Of a stretch of DNA of 64,000 nucleotides, positions 52,878 to 64,000 are shown one piece after another. A program made the translations under genes and the position numbers. This stretch comes from Paraphoma chrysanthemicola (Eukaryota; Ascomycota; Dothideomycetes; Pleosporales; Phaeosphaeriaceae), in NCBI GenBank assembly GCA_020744225.1, contig JAGMWG010000002.1:1736001-1800000 (forward strand), read 5' to 3'. The notes beneath the pieces were generated by a model that was not told the DNA's origin, made no database searches, and was given only the letters and a program-made list of their open reading frames with translations. The first letter of the stretch is position 1. Every line of letters begins with the position of its first letter.

Positions 52878-55371
52878 TCAGGTGAGACGCGACATGCCGT
52901 GCATGCCATTGATGAGCCCAGATACGTCTGTATCGACGCCCGCAACGCCATTACGCTTAGTTTTGCGCTTGTTCCATATCTGCTGGAGCCATTCGTGGGA
53001 GTCTTCCAATCCGATCGGCCCAGGGCAGAGCGGCAAGTTTTGGCGAAACTCGCGTTCATAATTCCGAGCCTCTGCTTGACATCTCAACTCTTCGGCCATG
53101 CGTCCAAGAACTTTCCTCGCTGCTGCGCTGTCCAGGTCGAGACCGGCGAGAAGGCTCTGAGCTTCTACCTTAGCCTGGTTCGTAGTCAACTGAACGAGTT
53201 TGTGGAAGTACTGCCGTCTATGAACCTCCAAGGCGCCGTCGATCGGAGAGGCGAGGCCACCTAGTTCTCGAACGACAATGAGAGGGACCTCGTTGTAAGT
53301 CCAACAGTCCGCTCTATTTATGGAACTACGGTGTAAGAGCTGCACGTCCAACAAATGTACCTTGATCGCGCCAAGAGAGACCGCGATTCGCAAGTCATGC
53401 CTCAGGCCCTTCTTATCCAGGCTGGAATTGAACAATGGGTTGATGGACTCGAGATCAACACCTTGCGTCTTGTTTCGATCAACACAGATGCTGCAAATGA
53501 TGGTATGAATTTGCCCAAGGCGAAGGCGCGCGATGTCCGTCTGGCCGTAGCTCTCAAGCAACTCGCAGCTTTCTTTGGTTCGAATGTCAATGGAAACGTC
53601 GGTGATGTCGCCAACAGGTACTCTTGAGCGCGCATTCTTGAGGATGCGCTTGATCCGACCTGGTACGGATTGGTAGGAGCTCCAATTGCTGACGAAGACG
53701 TTCTTGCAGCAGCTCTCAGAGCAAACCGTGTCTTGCATTTCTGGCTCTCGACGGAAAGGCAGAGTCGCAGGGTTGATGCGATGGATATAGAGGTCGGGAA
53801 AGGTCTGTGACACACTATGCAGAACGTACGCAGCTGGGGACAGCAAAATCACGTGGCTACGGCCTTTCTTTGGCTCTAAGTCTTCGAGAGACCTCGCGAC
53901 ACAATGTACGACATCAGTCATAGAGGGATTAGGCCGGGCCGGGTCCCAAGTCTGCGTACCGCATTGGCGAATACTGCCAGTCAAGGCGTAGAGAGTTTCT
54001 TCACTATCCGTGCTGAAAGGCCGGAAAGGATAATGCATTTCGGGCTTGTTACCAGTGACAGTTTTGTGCGTGCAATGCGTTGTGAACAACGCTAAGCGAT
54101 CACCGCGTTGAAGGTGGTGAAGTGCACCGTTGACGGCGTCGGTCGCTCTCTCAAGGCAGTCTTTGGTTACATAGTATCTGTTCAGCATGTCAGTATTAGA
54201 GTGGGCAGAGACGGCGTTGTGGCTTACCCGTTGTCTACCACGAAAATCACGTCGATGGTAGGGGTAGCGAGAGTTTGGCGGTTGTGCAGCACCCCCTCCA
54301 CCTCCACGGCGACATCTATCTTCTGCTGGTCCTCGCGGAGCTCTTTGAATTGCGGGAAGATCCTGATCTCGGCTCTGAGTGTTGTGGGGACATCCGTGGC
54401 TTCATTCAGTTGGCGCTCTTGGGGCTCGTGATCGACATCTACCGGAGACGGGAGACGCTCCGCCATGCGCTCCATCATGGCCCGCAGGCGAGAACAGCTG
54501 CTCACGTCAAACGGGGCTCCGGACAGACATATCACGTGCCTGCTTGCATGGCGACTTACTTGTTCGCAGTACGCCTGATGTAAGCCTCCACAGCCTCATC
54601 GTTGGGCTCCTCCGCCTGTCCGTTGTGGTTGCTGTCGTCCAGACTAGTCTGCAAAGCTGTGGTAGTTGGCGAGCCGGATTCAGATGCATCGGCCGTACTG
54701 GCACTTGTATCGCCCGTTGCAGTGCGGCGAAGGCGCGGAAACCTATTCGTGAATAGGCGCAAGCGCGATGGGCGCCTCTGCTTAGCCGCTTGGACACGAC
54801 CCTCGTCTCGACTCTGCTGTGGGGTCACGTGTTCAATACCGTTGTTGTTACTGGCAGGGCCCATGCCGTTTGCAGGTTCATAAGACGGAGTATCGTCAAA
54901 CACAGGCCAAGGTGTAGTGTCTGATGAGGAGGGTGCACCTACTGAATCGTGACTCGTTGCCTCATCCTGGCTGTTGTTGCGCAAGCCGCACATCGCGTCG
55001 CCTGTGCTCGATCCTGAAGTTGAGGACCGGCTGTTCCTGTTCTTGCGGATGGTCAGAGGCTGATCTTTGGGAGCACGGCTCAAAGGAAGAGGCGTCACCG
55101 TCCACGTTGACGTTGTCTTGAGTGGCTCGACCCAGTTCAGAAAAGACGTATCCAAACCATGCCCGGGCGGCGAATCCCAGATGTTGCTCTTAATAACGTC
55201 GATGATATCGTCCAGTGGACCGTGGGGTGGGTATCTGTTAGCATTGGTTGACTTACGGAGCATGCGACGTCGAAAAGTAGTCCTGCGCGATCTTTTCTGG
55301 ATGTGGAGCGTAGGTGGGCAGAGGGTCGCTGGGTGAGGCAGCCAGAAGCTTCCAACTGCTGCTGAGGACAT
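52878..55371 (-). CDS. vWA-domain protein with degenerate metal site, 793 aa
   Basis: Exons 55371-54560, 54497-54228 and 54177-52878 (2382 nt, in frame). The N-terminal 260 residues are low complexity (Ser, Asn, Pro, Arg). The middle has EIRIFPQFKELREDQQKIDVAVEVEG then PTIDVIFVVDNGYYVTKDCL, which is strand 1 of a von Willebrand factor A domain. The MIDAS motif DxSxS is replaced by DNGYY, so metal binding is doubtful. GDRLALFTTHC and THVILLSPAAYVLH-like strands follow, then a long C-terminal beta-rich region and a terminal helix (RMAEELRCQAEARNYEREFR). Fungal proteins of this layout exist, function unknown. The start is uncertain: a short splice-like stretch (GTAAGT ... CTAACAG, 22 nt) at about 55255 is too short for an intron but hints at alternative N-terminal processing. 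Confidence 0.75.
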
Positions 55372-55889
55372 GACGCGTAGAGGTGGACACAAACAAACTC
55401 GTGACCGCGTCGCGTCCGCCTTCACCACGACTTGGGAATCGCCAAAACTCCACCGTGACGAGAGCCTGTAGGTGAGCTGTTGGGCTCGTACAAGGAATAA
55501 GATAGATATATGAAAGATGCAGCCAGTTATATGGGTTAAGAGTAAGCTGCTCACTTTTGGTGTGTTCACAATCAAGAGAAGACGAACAAAATGTGAGAAG
55601 AAAGGCTGAGGTGGAAGGTGCAGAGAAGGTGCCCACTACTTGGGTGCGGAAGCTGCGCTTTGGACATTTTTTTGAGAAGGCGCAATTTTTTCCTTCCTAC
55701 CTAGCAAGATCAACTCACGACCGAGTGATATTACAACACTGCAAAGAGGTGTTTCGCCAAGACGTCAAACCTCTGCAGTCCTCAATGATGTTGCTTCCAG
55801 TTGCTGCCTCACCTTTTCCATGCTCTCAACGTCGCTGTCCCGGAAGCGAATCTGCCTCAATTAGCACCAAAGCCGAATAGGAGCAACGC

Positions 55890-56877
55890 CTATCTTACAA
55901 TATCCTCTCCGGCGCCGGCACCGAACAAGACAGGCTCAGACAAACTGGCCTTCACAGCCTTTCGGACGCGGTCCTCCCACACTCCCTCCCAATTCCACTC
56001 GCCAGGACGACGATTTCGACCTAATGCAGCGGCCTCACCTGCTTGTTCTGACGTTGGGATATCAGAGCCTGCGACAGCCGGTTGCTGGGCTTGTGAGCTG
56101 GAAGCTCGGTAAGTTCGCCAGGCGTGGTAGGCACCGGGGTTTGCTGCTGCCTCCAGCGGTAGCGCGTCCAGAATTGATTCATCACAAAATGTCGAGCGAA
56201 TGTACTCCAGTATACTCACGATCGAGACCTGCGGCGTTAAAAGTTGCCCGCTGACAGGGGCCGCGACACCACTTTCGATTGTTGTTCGCATAGGAGTCGC
56301 ACTCCGAGCGGGACTACTCATAGAGGATCCACTAACGTCGCGCGAACTTGCTACAGACCGTCGAGCTCGCCCAAACCAATTTGGGAAGCCATGTCGCAAA
56401 CTAAAGCCGCCGGGCGGTAGCCTCTCCTCATCGGTGGCACTGACTGTGTCGGTGTCGAGTGATCCAGTCGTGTACGTGTATGTCGTGAGAGGTGTCAGTA
56501 GCGGGTGGAAAACATCGGTAGAAAAGGTCACGAGAGGTGGCAAGGTGGGATAGCTGGGCGGAAAGGAGATTTGGAAGCGTAGGACTGCAGGCGCATATGG
56601 TCCTGTCAGAGGTGAATACACAGCACAGCGCGATGGCACTGCGCAAGCGTGCCAAGCCAGACTAAGAGCGAAATACCTCGTCTGACAAAGATGACGCCGA
56701 CCCAAAGTGATGGATCGCCCGGCGTGATGCTCACAAACACGCCCTCAAGTTTCGCGGAGCGAAGGCTGGAGCTGTGTATTGTTAGACGTCGTGAAGTGGG
56801 CCACCAGAGTCAACGCACAACTCAACGAGCAATTGCTGCTTCCGGAAGGACGGGAGAGACGGCAACGCAGCCGGCAT
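55890..56877 (-). CDS. Ubiquitin E2 variant (UBC-like fold, no catalytic Cys), 288 aa
   Basis: Exons 56877-56819, 56771-56677 and 56602-55890 (867 nt) join in frame, the last intron GTATTT...TCTGACAG. The protein starts MPAALPSLPSFRKQQLLVEF. An E2-like core follows: SSLRSAKLEGVFVSITPGDP, LWVGVIFVRRGPYAPAVLRF (the E2 W-x-x-x-I-x-G-x-x-x-P-Y-x-G pattern) and QISFPPSYPTLPPLVTFSTDVFHPL (P-x-x-P-P and HP motifs). No Cys follows the HP motif where E2 enzymes have their active site. This, and a long Ser-rich insert (about 115-170), fits the AKTIP/FTS-type E2 variants, which in animals join Hook proteins in endosome-dynein transport. A role in early-endosome motility is an inference; the FTS-Hook complex is known in Aspergillus. 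Confidence 0.82.
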
Positions 56878-59792
56878 CTCGTGTTGTGTTGAGGTTGTGC
56901 GGTATGAAACGTGAGATCGACGAGGTGTCGCGGCGAGATACCCGCGCGCTAGCAGCCACAGTGGTTAGCCGACGTGCACGGGTCGTCCCAGCACGTCGCT
57001 CATATTTCCATTTCTGTGGGCACCCACCGCCCTCCAAACACATCATACCGCCGCCAGCAAGCAGACTATTGAGAAGACGAGCGCATGAGTCACGAGGGCA
57101 CGCGACAATGGTGTCCCATGCGACGTGGCACTCTGTCGTCCTCCAACTCACGTCGCGATTGGCGGGGGCAGGTTTCCGACCAAGGACTCAACGCACCTGC
57201 ATGCACTACATGGAAAACTTATCGTGACGATAATTGAAGTTGTCAAGTGTCAGCGGGACCGTGTCTCTGCACACCGCTGGCCGCTCCACGTCGCTGCAAG
57301 AGTGACAAGATTTTGCGGGGACTGACCGGATGATGGAGTGCCCCAGTCACAGCGCCCATCTATCAAACGTGCGGCACGATGGCACCTAACCTCCTTCGCG
57401 GTCTTGGGTTCGTCCTCGAGAGGCCACGATGGGTACGCCGTGACAGTATCGTAAGCATGCGGTCGAATCACATCTTCACCGGATGGGCAATTGTGGATGG
57501 GGTGGGATTTGTACTTGGCGCGCTGTCGCGGCAATTTGCGCCCACGCACAAAACCTGTCAACGTCAAGACTTCGCAGTAGTTGCGGTGCTACAGGCTCAC
57601 ATGCATGACCGCCCGGCTGCCGTGCAACTTCAGACTTTCCAAATGCGCTGGCTCCAGTCAAGAAGAACCAGGCTGTTCCTAACAGCTTGCAACACCGTTA
57701 CAGACGCGGGTGCGGAACAGCACTGACGTCTAATTTGAGATATGTAAGGCGCCTGTGAGGAGATCGGAGAAAATCGTGCCCACGCTGCCGGGTCGAGTGG
57801 AGATCCTCTGGCCATTTCTGCCCATGATTTCACAAGATTCCCAGATTTTCTGAAGCGGAGCACCATGTACCGGCGCAAGCGTGGATATGCAACTGCACAT
57901 TATTGTCGGGCCTGCGTACGCGAGCAGAGGCAGCTAGGAATGCCCCTATCAGACGGTTCGAGAGGAGGAACGGAGGCACACCCTAGAACACACTAAGAAT
58001 CTCGCGTCGAAAACCTGGCGTTTCCACACTGCAGCCACCCTGGTCGGACCAATCGATGTCAGCCTTACATCTACACCGCTGCAGTCTGTTCAGGTCGAAA
58101 CAGCCGTTATGCTTTGCAAGCCGGTGCGGCACTACTGCGACAGCTCAGCTTGCGACACGCGACGGAAGTACTCCCGAGTAAAGCTAAGCCGCCTCCACGG
58201 CGCTACAAACGAGTGCTGTCAAAGGCTGCCCAAGCACACTTGTGGGCACGTCGTCGCAGATGGGCGCAGACGATGGTCAGCTGACGGGTACGCGGTGCCC
58301 AATGCTCCGAGTGGACTGGTTGCGGTGCTGATGACGGTGCGTCGGCACTGACAGAGCGCGTCCAAGCCACTTACTGACTCTTGCGACGTCGGCTGAGTCC
58401 AAGGTTCGACAGGGCGCTGGCTGCGTGAGGTTGCGTGGAGATGATACCTGGGGCAGCAAATTAATCGCCGCTGTTGTGCCAGGGAGTGATCTGAGGCAGG
58501 CGAAACGGGCTCAAAGGTGCTTTAGGCTGCGCGAGTCGTAAATCGGAAGCGCTGACGAAAGCGTGTTACGCATCGTCATTTACTCCGGCGAGGCCATGCA
58601 ATTGATGAACAGGGCCGCGTGACGGACAGCAACGACATGCGTCGTCCAAGTCACTTCTCTCAGAGACGGCTGCACACCGCCATTCATGGGCTTTACCGGA
58701 ACAATCGAGGTACCGGTGCTCATCACAGATCCAAGCAGCAAGCGATCCTTGCTGGGCTGCCAGGGCTACGCTTCTGGAAAGTCTGCTCTTGACTCGCCGC
58801 GTAGAAACCACGTTGTCACACGGAAAGGCCCCTGACCAGGCTCACATCAGTGAAATTTGGCACCCACGCCGGAACTGCGTCCTGTGGCCGCGCGGGGAAC
58901 CTCGATAGCTTCCGCTTGCCTATTAGGGCCTCTAGTCTGAGCGGCGGACGACAGCCGGCAGGTCGGCCTGGCCTGACGAACCAGGGTTACCCGTCAAAGC
59001 GCTGCGTTTGGGCAGACGAACCGTCCCCCCGGGAGTCTGCGCTAAAGTCTAATGCAGCCTGGCTGCGTTGATCGCTGCATGAGCAGGGGCTCCTCGCGAG
59101 CTCCATGTCATGGCACGTCTTAAATTCTCAACGCTCCTGCGACCTTCTGCAAGGCCTTACCCGCTTGGATCTAGCTCGGCCATGTCGTGGGTTCCATTCA
59201 TACCCGGTTTTAGTTTTGTACGAGAAGCAAAGCTTCTGAAGCCCCGACCGGCTCAGGGGTTGCAGGGCGATTGCTGCTCTTGGGCACACAGGTGCCCTTC
59301 CCTTCCGGTGACTTGGAGTACCAAATAGCATGAGGCTAGCAGCAATTTGCTCGCCAGCGCAGCTCCGGTCGCTTATCGGCAGACTCCATGGCTTTGTTTC
59401 GTCGAACCATGGCATCACGGCTCCGCTCTCATTTGGCATTCGCTGGTCCTTCCGCTCAGCGCTGTGGCTATCCGCCCACACTACGTACCTTACCCACTGC
59501 CATACCACAATGTGCTCCGTCGTCTCCCCGCCGCTACGATCCCTGCCTGTCCAGCGGCCCATCCGCTTTCAGGACGCCACTTAAATCTTGCTCGTCCCTA
59601 TATATCCTGTGACGCTCGCATCCTTGGACAAACTGACTCCTCCACAATCCCGGAGGTACTAAGCTGTCGCAAGTTTGCACATGTCTTATTTGTCTCCACT
59701 AGCCACATCTTCAAATACCGCCAGTACCCTCCATCCATAACATCCCTCATCCCTTGACTTGTGCATCTCGACCACACACTTACACCGTACCA
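56878..59792. other. Intergenic, 2.9 kb
   Basis: Longest gene-free stretch of the window. Frames up to about 190 codons exist on both strands but overlap each other and show no domain pattern. The end (59580-59792) is pyrimidine-rich leader with a TATA-like tatatatcc at 59599 about 190 bases before the MFS start. Divergent promoters of the E2 variant and the MFS gene lie at the ends. Confidence 0.4.
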
Positions 59793-61727
59793 ATGGCTCG
59801 GCATAGAGGGACAACTGCCATGGGCAGGGACAACACACCTTTTCCAACCAGACAGATGGCCGTGCTGGGTAGGTCTCATCATGAGCGAAGGATGTCATTC
59901 ACAGCTGACCGTCCCAGCGCTATGTCGGATATGCGAACCAATTGCCTTCATGTCGATTTTCCCTTACGCCTATTACATGGTCCAAGACTTTGGCATCACC
60001 GACCAGAGCGAAATCTCCATGTACGTGGGCATGGTCACATCTGCGTTCGCCTTCGCCGAATGCATCAGCGGAATCTTCTGGGGTCGGTTGAGCGACCGGA
60101 TTGGCCGGAAGAAAGTGCTGCTCGGAGGTCTGTTTGGCACGGGGCTGAGCATGATTCTTTTTGGCTTCGCAAAAAGTTTACCAATGGCACTGATTGCTCG
60201 GGCTCTCGGTGGTTTACTGAACGGGTGAGGTCATCGCCGCCAAAATAGTGTCTGAGCGCTTGCTAACCGAATATGCAGGAACATCGGCGTTCTCCAGACC
60301 ACAGTCGCGGAGTTGATTACGGTTGAAAAGCACCAACGTAAGTTTTGCCGTAATGAGGATGATGCCGATCGAAAGCTAATACTTGATAGCGCGCGCTTAT
60401 TCCATCATGCCCTTTATTTGGTGCCTTGGGTAGGTTTCTCCTGAGCACGACGTTTCGTATGCAGCTGACCGCTTTTTCAGAACAATTGTTGGCGGATTCC
60501 TTGGCGGTGTTCTCGCTCGCCCCGCCGGGGCGTGGCCTGCGGTTTTCCAGAACACCATTTTTGAGACGTACCCGTACCTTCTCCCGAATCTGTTTTGTAC
60601 CGCCGTGGTTTTGTTTGGCCTCACAGTTGGCATCCTCTTCCTGGAGGAAACGCATGAAGACCGCAAGTACGACCGAGATTGTGGACGAGAAGCGGGGCAA
60701 TGGATCTTGCGTAAAGTTTGGAGGCGAGATGCAGACGCAACGTTCAACGACAAGGATGCATCCCTTGACGAAATGCGGTCCATGCTCGAAGACCACGATG
60801 CCAACGAACCAGCGTATCAAAGCACGTCCAGCTCGCCAACCTTGTGCAGCACACGCACGTCTATTTCCGAGCCACCATCGTTCGTCCTGGACAAGGAAGG
60901 GCGATCGGCGCCTACCATCCGACAAGCATTCTCGAAACAGGTGTGCTTGAACATTGTTTGCGTTGGCATCCTCGCCTTGTACGTGTCCCAGCATCTGTGG
61001 ATATACCAATTACTAATATAATTCCAGCCACACCATCTCATTGGAGCAACTGCTGCCCATCCTCATGTCCAAGAGAACGCCGGAGAAAGGAACTACGCAA
61101 CTCCCATTTCATTTCACTGGAGGATTTGGCTGGTCGACGCAGACCAACGGAGCATTTCTCGCTACGCAAGGAGTGCTGCAAATGTTCGCCCAGGTCATCG
61201 TCTTCCCATGGCTCAACAAGAAGCTCGGCAGCCTTCGCACATTCTGGATTACTCTGTGTCTGTATCCGATCCTCTACGTTCTCGCACCGTACCTGGCACT
61301 ACTGCCGGAGAAGCTACGCATCCCTGGCCTCATGCTCCTACTCGTTGGCAAAGTCACCTTCCAGTCGCTTTCGTATCCTTCGCTCAACATCATCCTTGCC
61401 AATTCATCGCCCTCGAAGCGGGTGCTGGGCACCCTGAACGGCGCGGCGGCTTCGTCGGCAAGCATTTGCCGAGGATTTGGGCCGACCCTCTCCGGTCTCA
61501 TGGACGGTATCGGCGAGACGCACGGCATGTCAGGTCTTGCTTGGTGGACGATTGCCGGTGTTGCCTTGCTGGGCTGGGCGCCGGGTTTCATCCTTCGAGA
61601 AGGCAAGAAGCCAGCGGCCTTCACCCTGGAGGACGAGGAGGCGTTGCTCGACACGTACTCATCAGACACCGAATCGATCCTCACACTCACCCCGGACGAC
61701 ACAGTGGAGACGGTTCTCTCCAAATAG
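59793..61727 (+). CDS. MFS transporter, DHA1/ZIF-like family, 559 aa
   Basis: Six exons: 59793-59868, 59918-60224, 60279-60337, 60390-60429, 60481-60978 and 61028-61727, total 1680 nt in frame. About 12 TM segments. N-terminal FPTRQMAVLALCRICEPIAF and SIFPYAYYMVQDFG are hallmarks of the fungal DHA1 subgroup related to plant zinc-induced facilitators. Loop 2-3 has the MFS signature A GRLSDRIGRKKVLL; motif C-like glycine-rich ARALGGLLNGNIGVLQTTVAE follows. The central cytosolic loop is long and polar (about 250-310, Ser-rich), and the C-terminal tail is acidic (TLEDEEALLDTYSSD). Substrates of the group include drugs, small acids and metal chelates; not determinable here. Confidence 0.92.
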
Positions 61728-63081
61728 ACACATACATTACGACCACATGACGGCGCCGAAAAAAAACTTTCACTCTCCAGTCAGCGCGCTGGCAGCGACA
61801 TGGTCCTGGATTTTCCCGCCTCTATATATCCTAGATTTCTTCTCCTCGGTTTCGGTTTCGGCATTTCCATTTAGAACTTGCATCCGGTTCGGCGCATTCT
61901 CATTTGATGCTTTATATCAGCACTGTTAGGTAATGGGAGGCTTTTTGAGCGACATTCTTAGATGGGAAGCTCACACCAGCGAATGGTCACGACGAGCAGG
62001 CGTTTTCAAAACTACAGAATACCCCCAGCAATGTTTTTCCCCCCCTCGGGTCGGGTTCGTACTCGACCACTTTCTTGCTAGACTAGCGCGCTCAAGCAAT
62101 GCAATGCTCTGATTCAACTACCAAGCTCGCACACACACCGCATCGTGATGGTTATGCATATATGTAGGGAGACAGGGCAGTGAGAATCTGACTCGGCATG
62201 CCGTCAACGTGGGTAATTCCCCGGCAGCAGCGCTCGGCTTCCTCACCCAGAGCCGCACCCGCATCGAGCGGCGGGCCGGGTAGGTCGGATAGTCGGGCAT
62301 CGGTGTGCTTGACGCGACGTGCTGTGAAAGGGCAGCATGATGCGAGTCATGGAAGCTGCATATAAGACTGAGGTCAGGTGAGCGCATGATTGAGAAGGCG
62401 GAGCATGCATGCGGGCGTCAAGGCGAGCTCGCGTAGACGGCATGTTTGTACACGGCGTACGAAGTGAGGCATGGCATGTCGATGCTTGGCTGCGGACCAT
62501 AAGAGGATGACTTATGGTCAGGGCTGATGAGACGAGCGGGTTTGCCCCACACTTGTCAGGCACGTGGGACAGAGACTCGTGCACGACTCAAGCACAGCAA
62601 TGCACGGGGAGCGCACTATTCAGGAAGCATGGGATAGGATGGGATGAGAGGGTGGCTCAGTGGAGAGTGGAGAGTGGAGGAGGCAGAGGAGGTGACGGTG
62701 GTGTTGTTGTTGTCAGTCAGCCGTCACATGCCCATGACGGCCGCCCACACACCACCCACGGTTGAGCCGACAAGGCAAGCTATCTCCCTTATCAGCAGCG
62801 AAGCTCCTAGCCCGGCTGCTAGCCATCCACGAGGCAGCGCGTCGGGCTCGATGCTTTTTTGGAGATGGCAGCTGCACGCCGACGAAGGACCTCTCTCTGC
62901 GCCCTCGAACCGCCGTCTACACCGCCGGCGCCTGCTGCCATCTGAAGTCGAGTGCGCCTGAGTGCGGGGAAAACACGACGCTGGCCCGCGCTGTCCTGTT
63001 CTGTCCTGAGCAGCAGCAGCCTCACAAGCGACCAACCCTACACTAGTCTGCGAGCCCGCCGACTTCCTGCCATGCGCCCTG
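61728..63081. other. Intergenic and 5' leader of the Zn2Cys6 gene
   Basis: About 1.35 kb without supported gene. Contains G-rich/GTGG-rich repeats (62640-62720) and several short open frames upstream of the regulator start. Confidence 0.4.
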
Positions 63082-63122
63082 ATGAGCGGCATCAAGCGCT
63101 CCTTGGAGGACTCCTCCCATGA
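63072..63122 (+). promoter_or_regulatory. Upstream ORF overlapping the Zn2Cys6 regulator start
   Basis: ATG at 63072, ten bases before and out of frame with the regulator ATG at 63082, opens 16 codons and stops with TGA at 63120-63122, inside the main coding region. Ribosomes starting there would miss the main ATG, so it could damp translation. Confidence 0.45.
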
Positions 63123-64000
63123 CGCCGACCAGCCCTCGCCGTCCGAGTCGTCCATCGCCTCGGTGAAGCCGCCGTCGCCGCCTGCGCCTGCTGCCTCGGC
63201 CGCCTCGTCGTTCCGCAATGTGTCGGCGTGCAACCGCTGCCGCCTGCGCAAGAACCGCTGCGACCAGCGCCTGCCGTCGTGCGCCTCCTGCGACAAGGCC
63301 GCCGTCAAGTGCGTGGGCTACGACCCCATCACCAAGCGCGAGATCCCCCGCAGCTACGTCTACTACCTCGAGACCCGCGTCGCCTACCTCGAGACGCTGC
63401 TGCACGACCACGCCCTCGACTTCCTGCCCGCCGAGGACTTCAACCCCAGCTTCCACGCCAACGGCATCGCCGCGAGCAAGTCCATTGCCGCCCTCCCGCC
63501 GCCGCGCAATGGCACCGCGCAGCCCGCCACCACCACCCCGACCAAGGAGGAGAATGACCGCTACGACCGCGAGAAGCTGACCAAGCTGGTGTCCAACATC
63601 GGCATGGTCTCGGTCCAGGGCGCCAGCGACCCGCGCTATCTGGGGTCCACGTCGGGCATCTCCTTTGCCAGGGTCGTCTTTGCCGCCGTCAAGAGCTCTG
63701 TGTCGGGGTCGTCGTCTGAGCGCGGCAGCAATCGCGGCGGCAAGGCTGTCACCAACGTCGTAGACAGCGGCACCTCGATGCGCGACTCCTTCTTCGGCCT
63801 GCAGACCAAGCCCACCATCCGCCAGGCGCCCTTCCCCGACCGCGAGCTGGGATCGCGCCTGGTCGAGCTGTACTTTGAGCACGCAAACCCGCAGATCCCC
63901 ATCCTGCACCGCGGCGAGTTCATGGAGATGTTTGAGCGCGTGTACGCCTCTGGTGAGCGGCACAGGACGTCGCGAGAGTCGTACATGCTCAACATTGTCT
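63082..64000 (+). CDS. Zn2Cys6 transcription factor, UaY/PPR1-like (partial, runs off the window)
   Basis: Open to the last base with no stop; the 3' part lies outside. After a Ser/Pro-rich start (MSGIKRSLEDSSHDADQPSP), FRNVSACNRCRLRKNRCDQR opens a zinc binuclear cluster with spacing C-x2-C-x6-C-x6-C-x2-C-x6-C (about residues 50-77). It is followed by CVGYDPITKREIPRSYVYYL and a short coiled coil (ETRVAYLETLL). That linker, especially D-P-x-T-x-x-x-x-P-R-S-Y-V, is shared by Ppr1 of yeast and UaY of Aspergillus, regulators of pyrimidine and purine pathways that recognise CGG-N6-CCG-type sites. The start of the fungal-specific regulatory domain is visible (LVELYFEHANPQIPILHRGE). Assignment to the purine regulator is likely but rests on the DNA-binding region only. 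GC content and C-ending codons are high. Confidence 0.88.
   Translation, partial: MSGIKRSLEDSSHDADQPSPSESSIASVKPPSPPAPAASAASSFRNVSACNRCRLRKNRCDQRLPSCASCDKAAVKCVGYDPITKREIPRSYVYYLETRVAYLETLLHDHALDFLPAEDFNPSFHANGIAASKSIAALPPPRNGTAQPATTTPTKEENDRYDREKLTKLVSNIGMVSVQGASDPRYLGSTSGISFARVVFAAVKSSVSGSSSERGSNRGGKAVTNVVDSGTSMRDSFFGLQTKPTIRQAPFPDRELGSRLVELYFEHANPQIPILHRGEFMEMFERVYASGERHRTSRESYMLNIV

Noticed and set aside
54602..54883. Plus-strand frame antisense to the vWA gene
   Set aside because: Shadow of a low-complexity coding region on the minus strand.
56649..57227. 192-codon plus-strand frame upstream of and antisense to the E2 variant
   Set aside because: Overlaps antisense to exons of the E2-variant gene and is Arg/Thr-rich without pattern.
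63043..63963. 306-codon minus-strand frame at the window end
   Set aside because: Antisense shadow of the GC-rich Zn2Cys6 gene; the Gly/Ala/Val/Arg-rich product is typical of antisense to C-ending codons.
1..64000. CRISPR arrays, bacterial operons, phage or biosynthetic gene clusters
   Set aside because: None seen: no regular spacer arrays, no polyketide or peptide synthetase modules, and gene structure is eukaryotic throughout.

Overview
This 64 kb window is nuclear DNA of a filamentous ascomycete (Pezizomycotina, possibly a dothideomycete; the class-level guess is weak). The reasons are: intron-containing genes whose introns are mostly 46-170 nt with GT...CTAAC/CTGAC...AG signals; a YME1 protease and a QCR6 subunit; a UaY/PPR1-like Zn2Cys6 regulator; a MOT1-type transporter; mucin-like surface proteins; and a U6 snRNA gene with fungal features. 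Gene density is about one per 2.5 kb. Genes lie singly on both strands. There is no operon, CRISPR array, intact transposon or obvious secondary-metabolite cluster.

Layout. 0-9 kb: aldo/keto reductase (-), a four-unit polyubiquitin gene (-) with a heat-shock-element-like promoter motif, a SnoaL-like protein (+), a 2H phosphoesterase (+) and GDP-mannose pyrophosphorylase (+). 9-20 kb: beta-carbonic anhydrase (-) with an apparent one-nucleotide exon, a diverged repeat, a membrane-anchored C2H2 zinc-finger protein (+), an FLVCR-like transporter (+), QCR6 (-) and an RraA-like protein (-). 20-30 kb: YME1 (+), a MOT1-family transporter (+), a secreted alpha/beta hydrolase (-), a secreted carboxylesterase (+) and a second copy of the diverged repeat. 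30-42.6 kb: a SLIP-GC-like GTPase (-) with a frameshift in a homopolymer, a GNAT acetyltransferase (-), a small orphan gene (+), a fungal regulator-like protein (+), a decayed coiled-coil gene (-), then a 5'-truncated U6 copy (+) facing a complete U6 snRNA gene (-). 43-64 kb: MTG2 (-), an SDR (+), a large mucin-like membrane protein (+), a vWA-domain protein (-), a ubiquitin E2 variant (-), a DHA1-type MFS transporter (+) and the start of a UaY/PPR1-like Zn2Cys6 regulator (+), cut by the window end.

Several genes serve core functions: mitochondrial quality control, respiration and ribosome assembly (YME1, QCR6, MTG2); splicing (U6); ubiquitin supply; and cell-wall sugar-nucleotide supply (GDP-mannose pyrophosphorylase). 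Others suggest environmental interaction (secreted esterases, the mucin-like sensor, transporters). The strongest unusual signals are the single-base exon that rebuilds the zinc-ligand motif of the carbonic anhydrase, the U6 gene/partial-copy pair beside a dead coiled-coil gene, the TM plus C2H2 fusion, and the polyubiquitin gene with an intron at the same codon in its first two repeat units only. Exon coordinates were derived by hand from splice signals and reading-frame continuity, without transcript data.
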